The notes under the pieces: model-generated
What the model saw: the letters and a program-made list of their open reading frames with translations, nothing else
What the model was told of the DNA's origin: nothing
Database searches by the model: none
Made by a program: the position numbers and the translations under genes
Shown: one piece after another, positions 37,225 to 50,800 of the stretch
How the letters are laid out: every line of letters begins with the position of its first letter
Numbering within the stretch: position 1 is the stretch's first letter
Assembly: GCA_964036275.1 (NCBI GenBank)
Contig: CAXIWQ010000508.1
Location: 310,001-374,000 of the forward strand
Length of the DNA stretch: 64,000 nucleotides
Direction: 5' to 3'
Source of the DNA: Litoditis marina
Lineage: Eukaryota; Nematoda; Chromadorea; Rhabditida; Rhabditidae

Positions 37225-40200
37225 ACTTTATATTCTGTGGCGCACAGCCACAAAAGACCAATTAACGCGGTTATTACCTCTTTGCCTTGCAGCTACAGAA
37301 AAAAGTTTATACGGCTATCAAGTCTGTTGCTCCCAGCTACAAAAACCTAATACGACAATCTATTCTGTGGCGCACAGCCACAAAATACGAATTTACGCGG
37401 TTATCGACTTGTTGGCTTGCAGCTACAGAGAAAAGTTCATACGGCTCTCAAGTCTGTTGCTCCCAGCTACAAAAACCTGATACGACAATCTATTCTGTGG
37501 CGCACAGCCACAAAAGACAAATTAACGCGGTTATTACCTCTTTGCCTTGCAGCTACAGAAAAAAGTTCATACGGCTATCAAGTCTGTTGCTTCCAGCTAC
37601 GAAAACCTAATTCGACTTTATATTCTGTGGCGCACAGCCACAAAAGACAAATTAACGCGGTTATTGACTCTTTGCCGTGCAGCTACAGGAAAAAGGTTAT
37701 ACGGCTATCAAGTATGTTGCTCCCAGCTACAAAAACCTAATACTATTCTGTGGCGCACAGCCACAAAATACGAATTAACGCGGTTATCGACTCTTTGCCT
37801 TGCAGCTACAGAGAACAGTCCATACGGCTATCAAATCTGTTGCTCCCAGCTACAAAAACCTAATACGACAATCTATTCTGTGGCGCACAGCCACAAAATA
37901 CAAATTATCGCGGTTATCGACTTGTTGGCTTGCAGCTACAGAGAAAAGTTCATACGGCTATCAAGTCTGTTGCTCCCAGCTACAAAACCCTAATACGACT
38001 ATATATTCTGTGGCGCACAGCCACAAAAGACGAATTAACGCGGTTATTGACTCTTTGCCTCGCAGTTACAGAGAACATTTCATACGGCTATCAAATCTGT
38101 TGCTCCCAGCTACAAAAACCTAATACGACTTTATATTCTGTGGCGCACAGCCACAAAAGACAAATTAACGCGGTTATTATCTCTTTGCCTTGCAGCTACA
38201 GAAAAAAAGTTTATACGGCTATCAAGTCTGTTGCTCCCAGCTACAAAAACCTAATACGACTTTATATTCTGTGGCGCACAGCCACAAAAGACAAATTAAC
38301 GCGGTTATTGACTCTTTGCCGTGCAGCTACAGAAAAAAGTTTATATGGCTATCAAGTATGTTGCTCCCAGCTAGAAAAACCCAATACAACTATCTATTCT
38401 GTGGCACACAGCCACAAAATACGATATAACGCGGTTATCGACTCTTTGCCTTGCAGCTACAAAAAAAAGTTTATACGGCTATCAAGTCTGTTGCTCATGG
38501 CTACAAAAACCTAATACGACTTTATATTCTGTGGCGCACAGCCACAAAAGACCAATTAACGCGGTTATTACCTCTTTGCCTTGCAGCTACAGAAAAAAGT
38601 TTATACGGCTATCAAGTCTGTTGCTCCCAGCTACAAAAACCTAATACGACAATCTATTCTGTGGCGCACAGCCACAAAATACGAATTTACGCGGTTATCG
38701 ACTTGTTGGCTTGCAGCTACAGAGAAAAGTTCATACGGCTCTCAAGTCTGTTGCTCCCAGCTACAAAAACCTGATACGACAATCTATTCTGTGGCGCACA
38801 GCCACAAAAGACAAATTAACGCGGTTATTACCTCTTTGCCTTGCAGCTACAGAAAAAAGTTCATACGGCTATCAAGTCTGTTGCTTCCAGCTACGAAAAC
38901 CTAATTCGACTTTATATTCTGTGGCGCACAGCCACAAAAGACAAATTAACGCGGTTATTGACTCTTTGCCGTGCAGCTACAGGAAAAAGGTTATACGGCT
39001 ATCAAGTATGTTGCTCCCAGCTACAAAAACCTAATACTATTCTGTGGCGCACAGCCACAAAATACGAATTAACGCGGTTATCGACTCTTTGCCTTGCAGC
39101 TACAGAGAACAGTCCATACGGCTATCAAATCTGTTGCTCCCAGCTACAAAAACCTAATACGACAATCTATTCTGTGGCGCACAGCCACAAAATACAAATT
39201 ATCGCGGTTATCGACTTGTTGGCTTGCAGCTACAGAGAAAAGTTCATACGGCTATCAAGTCTGTTGCTCCCAGCTACAAAACCCTAATACGACTATATAT
39301 TCTGTGGCGCACAGCCACAAAAGACGAATTAACGCGGTTATTGACTCTTTGCCTCGCAGTTACAGAGAACATTTCATACGGCTATCAAATCTGTTGCTCC
39401 CAGCTACAAAAACCTAATACGACTTTATATTCTGTGGCGCACAGCCACAAAAGACAAATTAACGCGGTTATTATCTCTTTGCCTTGCAGCTACAGAAAAA
39501 AAGTTTATACGGCTATCAAGTCTGTTGCTCCCAGCTACAAAAACCTAATACGACTTTATATTCTGTGGCGCACAGCCACAAAAGACAAATTAACGCGGTT
39601 ATTGACTCTTTGCCGTGCAGCTACAGAAAAAAGTTTATATGGCTATCAAGTATGTTGCTCCCAGCTAGAAAAACCCAATACAACTATCTATTCTGTGGCA
39701 CACAGCCACAAAATACGATATAACGCGGTTATCGACTCTTTGCCTTGCAGCTACAAAAAAAAGTTTATACGGCTATCAAGTCTGTTGCTCATGGCTACAA
39801 AAACCTAATACGACTTTATATCCTATGGCGCACAGCCACAAAAGACAAATTAACGCGGTTATTACCTCCTTGCCTTGCAGCTACAGAAAAAAGTTCATAC
39901 GGCTATCAAGTCTGTTGCTCCCAGCTACAAAAACCTGATACGACAATCTATTCTGTGGCGCACAGCCACAAAAGACAAATTAACGCGGTTATTACCTCTT
40001 TGCCTTGCAGCTACAGAAAAAAGTTCATACGGCTATCAAGTCTGTTGCTCCCAGCTACAAAAACCTGATACGACAATCTATTCTGAGGCGCACACAAAAT
40101 ACAAATTATCGCGGTTATCGACTTGTTGGCTTGCAGCTACAGAGAAAAGTTCATACGGCTATCAAGTTTGTTGCTCCCAGCTACAAAAACCTAATACGAC

Positions 40201-41880
40201 TATATATTCTGTGGCGCACAGCCACAAAAGACGAATTAACGCGGTTATTGACTCTTTGCCTCGCAGTTACAGAGAACATTTCATACGGCTATCAAATCTG
40301 TTGCTCCCAGCTACAAAAACCTAATACGACAATCTATTCTGAGGCGCACAGCCACAAAGACGAATTAACGCGGTTATTGACATTTTGACTTGCAGCTACA
40401 AAAAAAAATCATACGGCTATCAAGTCTGTTGCTTCCAACTACAAAAACATAATACGACTTTATATTCTGTGGCGCACAGCCACAAAATACAAATTAACGC
40501 GGTTATTGACTCTTTGCCTTGCAGTTACAGAGAACATTTCATACGGCTATCAAATCTGTTGCTCCCAGCTACAAAAACCTAATACGACTTTATATTCTGT
40601 GGCGCACAGCCACAAAAGACCAATTAACGCGGTTATTACCTCTTTGCCTTGCAGCTACAGAAAAAAGTTTATACGGCTATCAAGTCTGTTGCTCCCAGCT
40701 ACAAAAACCTAATACGACAATCTATTCTGTGGCGCACAGCCACAAAATACGAATTTACGCGGTTATCGACTTGTTGGCTTGCAGCTACAGAGAAAAGTTC
40801 ATACGGCTCTCAAGTCTGTTGCTCCCAGCTACAAAAACCTGATACGACAATCTATTCTGTGGCGCACAGCCACAAAAGACAAATTAACGCGGTTATTACC
40901 TCTTTGCCTTGCAGCTACAGAAAAAAGTTCATACGGCTATCAAGTCTGTTGCTTCCAGCTACGAAAACCTAATTCGACTTTATATTCTGTGGCGCACAGC
41001 CACAAAAGACAAATTAACGCGGTTATTGACTCTTTGCCGTGCAGCTACAGGAAAAAGGTTATACGGCTATCAAGTATGTTGCTCCCAGCTACAAAAACCT
41101 AATACTATTCTGTGGCGCACAGCCACAAAATACGAATTAACGCGGTTATCGACTCTTTGCCTTGCAGCTACAGAGAACAGTCCATACGGCTATCAAATCT
41201 GTTGCTCCCAGCTACAAAAACCTAATACGACAATCTATTCTGTGGCGCACAGCCACAAAATACAAATTATCGCGGTTATCGACTTGTTGGCTTGCAGCTA
41301 CAGAGAAAAGTTCATACGGCTATCAAGTCTGTTGCTCCCAGCTACAAAACCCTAATACGACTATATATTCTGTGGCGCACAGCCACAAAAGACGAATTAA
41401 CGCGGTTATTGACTCTTTGCCTCGCAGTTACAGAGAACATTTCATACGGCTATCAAATCTGTTGCTCCCAGCTACAAAAACCTAATACGACTTTATATTC
41501 TGTGGCGCACAGCCACAAAAGACAAATTAACGCGGTTATTATCTCTTTGCCTTGCAGCTACAGAAAAAAAGTTTATACGGCTATCAAGTCTGTTGCTCCC
41601 AGCTACAAAAACCTAATACGACTTTATATTCTGTGGCGCACAGCCACAAAAGACAAATTAACGCGGTTATTGACTCTTTGCCGTGCAGCTACAGAAAAAA
41701 GTTTATATGGCTATCAAGTATGTTGCTCCCAGCTAGAAAAACCCAATACAACTATCTATTCTGTGGCACACAGCCACAAAATACGATATAACGCGGTTAT
41801 CGACTCTTTGCCTTGCAGCTACAAAAAAAAGTTTATACGGCTATCAAGTCTGTTGCTCATGGCTACAAAAACCTAATACG
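37225..41880 (+). repeat. 10-monomer higher-order repeat, three copies (1,294 bp)
   Basis: Copies run at about 37225-38518 and 38519-39812 (offset 1,294) and 40587-41880 (offset 3,362 from the first). 1,294 equals 10 x 130 minus 7 plus 1, from one 7-bp deletion and one extra A. Markers are AAAGACCAATTAACG, CGGCTCTCAAG (37444, 38738, 40806) and GTTGCTTCCAGCTACG. A differently composed 774-bp stretch separates the second and third copies. Confidence 0.85.
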
Positions 41881-42590
41881 ACTTTATATCCTATGGCGCA
41901 CAGCCACAAAAGACAAATTAACGCGGTTATTACCTCCTTGCCTTGCAGCTACAGAAAAAAGTTCATACGGCTATCAAGTCTGTTGCTCCCAGCTACAAAA
42001 ACCTGATACGACAATCTATTCTGTGGCGCACAGCCACAAAAGACAAATTAACGCGGTTATTACCTCTTTGCCTTGCAGCTACAGAAAAAAGTTCATACGG
42101 CTATCAAGTCTGTTGCTCCCAGCTACAAAAACCTGATACGACAATCTATTCTGTGGCGCACAGCCACAAAAGACAAATTAACGCGGTTATTACCTCCTTG
42201 CCTTGCAGCTACAGAAAAAAGTTCATACGGCTATCAAGTCTGTTGCTCCCAGCTACAAAAACCTGATACGACAATCTATTCTGTGGCGCACAGCCACAAA
42301 AGACAAATTAACGCGGTTATTACCTCTTTGCCTTGCAGCTACAGAAAAAAGTTCATACGGCTATCAAGTCTGTTGCTCCCAGCTACAAAAACCTGATACG
42401 ACAATCTATTCTGTGGCGCACAGCCACAAAAGACAAATTAACGCGGTTATTACCTCTTTGCCTTGCAGCTACAGAAAAAAGTTCATACGGCTATCAAGTC
42501 TGTTGCTCCCAGCTACAAAAACCTAATACGACTTTATATTCTGTGGCGCACAGCCACAAAAGACAAATTAACGCGGTTATTACCTCTTTG
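41880..42590 (+). repeat. Run of near-identical monomers (period 130/260 bp)
   Basis: Successive monomers starting TTGCAGCTAC at 41943, 42073, 42203, 42333 and 42463 are almost the same sequence, in contrast to the mixed order elsewhere. TTACCTCCTTG occurs in alternating units (41930, 42190), so the underlying period may be a dimer of 260 bp. A shorter run of the same class lies at 31344-31730. Confidence 0.8.
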
Positions 42591-42829
42591 CCTTGCAGCT
42601 ACAGAAAAAAATTCATACGGCTATCAAGTCTGTTGCTCCCAGCTACGAAAACCTAATACGACTCTATATTCTGTGGCGCACAGTTACAAAAGACAAATTA
42701 ACGCGGATATTGACTCTTTGCCGTGCAGCTACAGGAAAAAGGTTATACGGCTATCAAGTATGTTGCTCCCAGCTAAAAAAACCTAATACGACTATCTATT
42801 CTGTGGCGCACAGCCACAGAATACGAATT

Positions 42830-45800
42830 AACGCGGTTATCGACTCTTTGCCTTGCAGCTACAGAGAACAGTTCATACGGCTATCAAGTCTGTTGCTCCC
42901 AGCTACAAAAACCTAATACGACTATATATTCTGTGGCGCACAGCCACAAAAGACGAATTAACGCGGTTATTACCTCTTTGCCTTGCAGCTACAGAAAAAA
43001 GTTCATACGGCTATCAAGTCTGTTGCTCCCAGCTACAAAAACCTAATACGACTTTATATTCTGTGGCGCACAGCCACAAAAGACAAATTAACGCGGTTAT
43101 TGACTCTTTGCCTCGCAGTTACAGAGAATATTTCATACGGCTATCAAATCTGTTGCTCCCAGCTACAAAAACCTAATACGACAATCTATTCTGTGGCGCA
43201 CAGCCACAAAAGACAAATTAACGCGGTTATTGACTCTTTGCCGTGCAGCTACAGGAAAAAGGTTATACGGCTACCAAGTATGTTGCTCCCAGCTACAAAA
43301 ACCTAATACGACTATCTATTCTGTGGCGCACAGCCACAAAATACGAATTGACGCGGTTATCGACTCTTTGCCTTGCAGCTACAGAGAACAGTTCATACGG
43401 CTATCAAATCTGTTGCTCCCAGCTACAAAAACCTAATACGACAATCTATTCTGTGGCGCACAGCCACAAGATACAAATTATCGCGGTTATCGACTTGTTG
43501 GCTTGCAGCTACAGAGAAAAGTTCATACGGCTATCAAGTTTGTTGCTCCCAGCTACAAAAACCTAATACGACTATATATTCTGTGGCGCACAGCCACAAA
43601 AGACGAATTAACGCGGTTATTGACTCTTTGCCTCGCAGTTACAGAGAACATTTCATACGGCTATCAAATCTGTTGCTCCCAGCTACAAAAACCTAATACG
43701 ACAATCTATTCTGAGGCGCACAGCCACAAAGACGAATTAACGCGGTTATTGACATTTTGACTTGCAGCTACAAAAAAAAAAATCATACGGCTATCAAGTC
43801 TGTTGCTTCCAACTACAAAAACATAATACGACTTTATATTCTGTGGCGCACAGCCACAAAATACAAATTAACGCGGTTATTGACTCTTTGCCTTGCAGTT
43901 ACAGAGAACATTTCATACGGCTATCAAATCTGTTGCTCCCAGCTACAAAAACCTAATACGACTTTATATTCTGTGGCGCACAGCCACAAAAAACAAATTA
44001 ACGCGGTTATTACCTCTTTGCCTTGCAGCTACAGAAAAAAGTTTATACGGCTATCAAGTCTGTTGCTCCCAGCTACAAAAACCTAATACGACAATCTATT
44101 CTGTGGCGCACAGCCACAAAATACCAATTTACGCGGTTATCGACTTGTTGGCTTGCAGCTACAGAGAAAAGTTCATACGGCTATCAAGTCTGTTGCTCCC
44201 AGCTACAAAAACCTGATACGACAATCTATTCTGTGGCGCACAGCCACAAAAGACAAATTAACGCGGTTATTACCTCTTTGCCTTGCAGCTACAGAAAAAA
44301 GTTCATACGGCTATCAAGTCTGTTGCTCCCAGCTACGAAAACCTAATTCGACTTTATATTCTGTGGCGCACAGCCACAAAAGACAAATTAACGCGGTTAT
44401 TGACTCTTTGCCGTGCAGCTACAGGAAAAAGGTTATACGGCTATCAAGTATGTTGCTCCCAGCTACAAAAACCTAATACTATTCTGTGGCGCACAGCCAC
44501 AAAATACGAATTAACGCGGTTATCGACTCTTTGCCTTGCAGCTACAGAGAACAGTCCATACGGCTATCAAATCTGTTGCTCCCAGCTACAAAAACCTAAT
44601 ACGACTATATATTCTGTGGCGCACAGCCACAAAAGACGAATTAACGCGGTTATTACCTCTTTGCCTTGCAGCTACAGAAAAAAGTTCATACGGCTATCAA
44701 GTCTGTTGCTCCCAGCTACAAAAACCTAATACGACTTTATATTCTGTGGCGCACAGCCACAAAAGACAAATTAACGCGGTTATTGACTCTTTGCCTCGCA
44801 GTTACAGAGAATATTTCATACGGCTATCAAATCTGTTGCTCCCAGCTACAAAAACCTAATACGACAATCTATTCTGTGGCGCACAGCCACAAAAGACAAA
44901 TTAACGCGGTTATTGACTCTTTGCCGTGCAGCTACAGGAAAAAGGTTATACGGCTACCAAGTGTGTTGCTCCCAGCTACAAAAACCTAATACGACTATCT
45001 ATTCTGTGGCGCACAGCCACAAAATACGAATTGACGCGGTTATCGACTCTTTGCCTTGCAGCTACAGAGAACAGTTCATACGGCTATCAAATCTGTTGCT
45101 CCCAGCTACAAAAACCTAATACGACAATCTATTCTGTGGCGCACAGCCACAAGATACAAATTATCGCGGTTATCGACTTGTTGGCTTGCAGCTACAGAGA
45201 AAAGTTCATACGGCTATCAAGTTTGTTGCTCCCAGCTACAAAAACCTAATACGACTATATATTCTGTGGCGCACAGCCACAAAAGACGAATTAACGCGGT
45301 TATTGACTCTTTGCCTCGCAGTTACAGAGAACATTTCATACGGCTATCAAATCTGTTGCTCCCAGCTACAAAAACCTAATACGACAATCTATTCTGAGGC
45401 GCACAGCCACAAAGACGAATTAACGCGGTTATTGACATTTTGACTTGCAGCTACAAAAAAAAAATCATACGGCTATCAAGTCTGTTGCTTCCAACTACAA
45501 AAACATAATACGACTTTATATTCTGTGGCGCACAGCCACAAAATACAAATTAACGCGGTTATTGACTCTTTGCCTTGCAGTTACAGAGAACATTTCATAC
45601 GGCTATCAAATCTGTTGCTCCCAGCTACAAAAACCTAATACGACTTTATATTCTGTGGCGCACAGCCACAAAAAACAAATTAACGCGGTTATTACCTCTT
45701 TGCCTTGCAGCTACAGAAAAAAGTTTATACGGCTATCAAGTCTGTTGCTCCCAGCTACAAAAACCTAATACGACAATCTATTCTGTGGCGCACAGCCACA

Positions 45801-47876
45801 AAATACCAATTTACGCGGTTATCGACTTGTTGGCTTGCAGCTACAGAGAAAAGTTCATACGGCTATCAAGTCTGTTGCTCCCAGCTACAAAAACCTGATA
45901 CGACAATCTATTCTGTGGCGCACAGCCACAAAAGACAAATTAACGCGGTTATTACCTCTTTGCCTTGCAGCTACAGAAAAAAGTTCATACGGCTATCAAG
46001 TCTGTTGCTCCCAGCTACGAAAACCTAATTCGACTTTATATTCTGTGGCGCACAGCCACAAAAGACAAATTAACGCGGTTATTGACTCTTTGCCGTGCAG
46101 CTACAGGAAAAAGGTTATACGGCTATCAAGTATGTTGCTCCCAGCTACAAAAACCTAATACTATTCTGTGGCGCACAGCCACAAAATACGAATTAACGCG
46201 GTTATCGACTCTTTGCCTTGCAGCTACAGAGAACAGTCCATACGGCTATCAAATCTGTTGCTCCCAGCTACAAAAACCTAATACGACTATATATTCTGTG
46301 GCGCACAGCCACAAAAGACGAATTAACGCGGTTATTACCTCTTTGCCTTGCAGCTACAGAAAAAAGTTCATACGGCTATCAAGTCTGTTGCTCCCAGCTA
46401 CAAAAACCTAATACGACTTTATATTCTGTGGCGCACAGCCACAAAAGACAAATTAACGCGGTTATTGACTCTTTGCCTCGCAGTTACAGAGAATATTTCA
46501 TACGGCTATCAAATCTGTTGCTCCCAGCTACAAAAACCTAATACGACAATCTATTCTGTGGCGCACAGCCACAAAAGACAAATTAACGCGGTTATTGACT
46601 CTTTGCCGTGCAGCTACAGGAAAAAGGTTATACGGCTACCAAGTGTGTTGCTCCCAGCTACAAAAACCTAATACGACTATCTATTCTGTGGCGCACAGCC
46701 ACAAAATACGAATTGACGCGGTTATCGACTCTTTGCCTTGCAGCTACAGAGAACAGTTCATACGGCTATCAAATCTGTTGCTCCCAGCTACAAAAACCTA
46801 ATACGACAATCTATTCTGTGGCGCACAGCCACAAGATACAAATTATCGCGGTTATCGACTTGTTGGCTTGCAGCTACAGAGAAAAGTTCATACGGCTATC
46901 AAGTTTGTTGCTCCCAGCTACAAAAACCTAATACGACTATATATTCTGTGGCGCACAGCCACAAAAGACGAATTAACGCGGTTATTGACTCTTTGCCTCG
47001 CAGTTACAGAGAACATTTCATACGGCTATCAAATCTGTTGCTCCCAGCTACAAAAACCTAATACGACAATCTATTCTGAGGCGCACAGCCACAAAGACGA
47101 ATTAACGCGGTTATTGACATTTTGACTTGCAGCTACAAAAAAAAAATCATACGGCTATCAAGTCTGTTGCTTCCAACTACAAAAACATAATACGACTTTA
47201 TATTCTGTGGCGCACAGCCACAAAATACAAATTAACGCGGTTATTGACTCTTTGCCTTGCAGTTACAGAGAACATTTCATACGGCTATCAAATCTGTTGC
47301 TCCCAGCTACAAAAACCTAATACGACTTTATATTCTGTGGCGCACAGCCACAAAAAACAAATTAACGCGGTTATTACCTCTTTGCCTTGCAGCTACAGAA
47401 AAAAGTTTATACGGCTATCAAGTCTGTTGCTCCCAGCTACAAAAACCTAATACGACAATCTATTCTGTGGCGCACAGCCACAAAATACCAATTTACGCGG
47501 TTATCGACTTGTTGGCTTGCAGCTACAGAGAAAAGTTCATACGGCTATCAAGTCTGTTGCTCCCAGCTACAAAAACCTGATACGACAATCTATTCTGTGG
47601 CGCACAGCCACAAAAGACAAATTAACGCGGTTATTACCTCTTTGCCTTGCAGCTACAGAAAAAAGTTCATACGGCTATCAAGTCTGTTGCTCCCAGCTAC
47701 GAAAACCTAATTCGACTTTATATTCTGTGGCGCACAGCCACAAAAGACAAATTAACGCGGTTATTGACTCTTTGCCGTGCAGCTACAGGAAAAAGGTTAT
47801 ACGGCTATCAAGTATGTTGCTCCCAGCTACAAAAACCTAATACTATTCTGTGGCGCACAGCCACAAAATACGAATT
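42830..47876 (+). repeat. 13-monomer higher-order repeat, three full copies (1,682-1,683 bp)
   Basis: Copies at 42830-44512, 44513-46194 and 46195-47876. Each contains one 7-bp deletion monomer. Shared rare markers are CACAAGATACAAATT (43465, 45148, 46830), CACAAAAAACAAATT, and ATACCAATTTACG. GTGTGTTGC is present only in the second and third copies (about 44961 and 46643), so those two are closer to each other. This is the clearest regular higher-order array in the window. Confidence 0.88.
43772..43782 (+). repeat. Longest A-run of the GACATTTT monomer class (11 A)
   Basis: Eleven A in a row before TCATACGG. The corresponding runs one and two higher-order units downstream (near 45,455 and 47,137) have 10. 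That single base explains why the first 13-monomer period measures 1,683 bp and the second 1,682 bp. Confidence 0.85.
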
Positions 47877-50800
47877 AACGCGGTTATCGACTCTTTGCCT
47901 TGCAGCTACAGAGAACAGTCCATACGGCTATCAAATCTGTTGCTCCCAGCTACAAAAACCTAATACGACAATCTATTCTGTGGCGCACAGCCACAAAATA
48001 CGAATTATCGCGGTTATCGACTTGTTGGCTTGCAGCTACAGAGAAAAGTTCATACGGCTATCAAGTCTGTTGCTCCCAGCTACAAAAACCTGATACGACA
48101 ATCTATTCTGTGGCGCACAGCCACAAAAGACAAATTAACGCGGTTATTACCTCTTTGCCTTGCAGCTACAGAAAAAAGTTTATACGGCTATCAAGTCTGT
48201 TGCTCATGGCTACAAAAACCTAATACGACTTTATATTCTGTGGCGCACAGCCACAAAAGACAAATTAACGCGGTTATTACCTCTTTGCCTTGCAGCTACA
48301 GAAAAAAGTTTATACGGCTATCAAGTATGTTGCTCCCAGCTACAAAAATTTGATACGACAATCTATTCTGTGGCGCACAGCCACAAAAGACAAATTAACG
48401 CGGTTATTACCTCTTTGCCTTGCAGCTACAGAAAAAAGTTCATACGGCTATCAAGTCTGTTGCTCCCAGCTACGAAAACCTAATTCGACTTTATATTCTG
48501 TGGCGCACAGCCACAAAAGACAAATTAACGCGGTTATTGACTCTTTGCCGTGCAGCTACAGGAAAAAGGTTATACGGCTATCAAGTATGTTGCTCCCAGC
48601 TACAAAAACCTAATACTATTCTGTGGCGCACAGCCACAAAATACGAATTATCGCGGTTATCGACTTGTTGGCTTGCAGCTACAGAGAAAAGTTCATACGG
48701 CTATCAAGTCTGTTGCTCCCAGCTACAAAAACCTGATACGACAATCTATTCTGTGGCGCACAGCCACAAAAGACAAATTAACGCGGTTATTACCTCTTTG
48801 CCTTCCTTGCAGCTACAGAAAAAAGTTTATACGGCTATCAAGTCTGTTGCTCATGGCTACAAAAACCTAATACGACTTTATATTCTGTGGCGCACAGCCA
48901 CAAAAGACAAATTAACGCGGTTATTGACTCTTTGCCGTGCAGCTACAGAAAAAAGTTTATACGGCTATCAAGTATGTTGCTCCCAGCTACAAAAACCTAA
49001 TACGACTATATATTCTGTGGCGCACAGCCACAAAAGACGAATTAACGCGGTTATTGACTCTTTGCCTCGCAGTTACAGAGAATATTTCATACGGCTATCA
49101 AATCTGTTGCTCCCAGCTACAAAAACCTAATACGACAATCTATTCTGTGGCGCACAGCCACAAAAGACAAATTAACGCGGTTATTGACTCTTTGCCGTGC
49201 AGCTACAGGAAAAAGGTTATACGGCTACCAAGTATGTTGCTCCCAGCTACAAAAACCTAATACGACTATCTATTCTGTGGCGCACAGCCACAAAATACGA
49301 ATTGACGCGGTTATCGACTCTTTGCCTTGCAGCTACAGAGAACAGTTCATACGGCTATCAAATCTGTTGCTCCCAGCTACAAAAACCTAATACGACAATC
49401 TATTCTGTGGCGCACAGCCACAAGATACAAATTATCGCGGTTATCGACTTGTTGGCTTGCAGCTACAGAGAAAAGTTCATACGGCTATCAAGTTTGTTGC
49501 TCCCAGCTACAAAAACCTAATACGACTATATATTCTGTGGCGCACAGCCACAAAAGACGAATTAACGCGGTTATTGACTCTTTGCCTCGCAGTTACAGAG
49601 AACATTTCATACGGCTATCAAATCTGTTGCTCCCAGCTACAAAAACCTAATACGACAATCTATTCTGAGGCGCACAGCCACAAAATACGAATTAACGCGG
49701 TTATCGACTCTTTGCCTTGCAGCTACAGAGAACAGTCCATACGGCTATCAAATCTGTTGCTCCCAGCTACAAAAACCTAATACGACAATCTATTCTGTGG
49801 CGCACAGCCACAAGATACAAATTATCGCGGTTATCGACTTGTTGGCTTGCAGCTACAGAGAAAAGTTCATACGGCTATCAAGTTTGTTGCTCCCAGCTAC
49901 AAAAACCTAATACGACTATATATTCTGTGGCGCACAGCCACAAAAGACGAATTAACGCGGTTATTGACTCTTTGCCTCGCAGTTACAGAGAACATTTCAT
50001 ACGGCTATCAAATCTGTTGCTCCCAGCTACAAAAACCTAATACGACAATCTATTCTGAGGCGCACAGCCACAAAGACGAATTAACGCGGTTATTGACATT
50101 TTGACTTGCAGCTACAAAAAAAAAATCATACGGCTATCAAGTCTGTTGCTTCCAACTACAAAAACATAATACGACTTTATATTCTGTGGCGCACAGCCAC
50201 AAAATACAAATTAACGCGGTTATTGACTCTTTGCCTTGCAGTTACAGAGAACATTTCATACGGCTATCAAATCTGTTGCTCCCAGCTACAAAAACCTAAT
50301 ACGACTTTATATTCTGTGGCGCACAGCCACAAAAAACAAATTAACGCGGTTATTACCTCTTTGCCTTGCAGCTACAGAAAAAAGTTTATACGGCTATCAA
50401 GTCTGTTGCTCCCAATTACAAAAACCTAATACGACAATCTATTCTGTGGCGCACAGCCACAAAATACCAATTTACGCGGTTATCGACTTGTTGGCTTGCA
50501 GCTACAGAGAAAAGTTCATACGGCTATCAAGTCTGTTGCTCCCAGCTACAAAAACCTGATACGACAATCTATTCTGTGGCGCACAGCCACAAAAGACAAA
50601 TTAACGCGGTTATTACCTCTTTGCCTTGCAGCTACAGAAAAAAGTTCATACGGCTATCAAGTCTGTTGCTCCCAGCTACGAAAACCTAATTCGACTTTAT
50701 ATTCTGTGGCGCACAGCCACAAAAGACAAATTAACGCGGTTATTGACTCTTTGCCGTGCAGCTACAGGAAAAAGGTTATACGGCTATCAAGTATGTTGCT

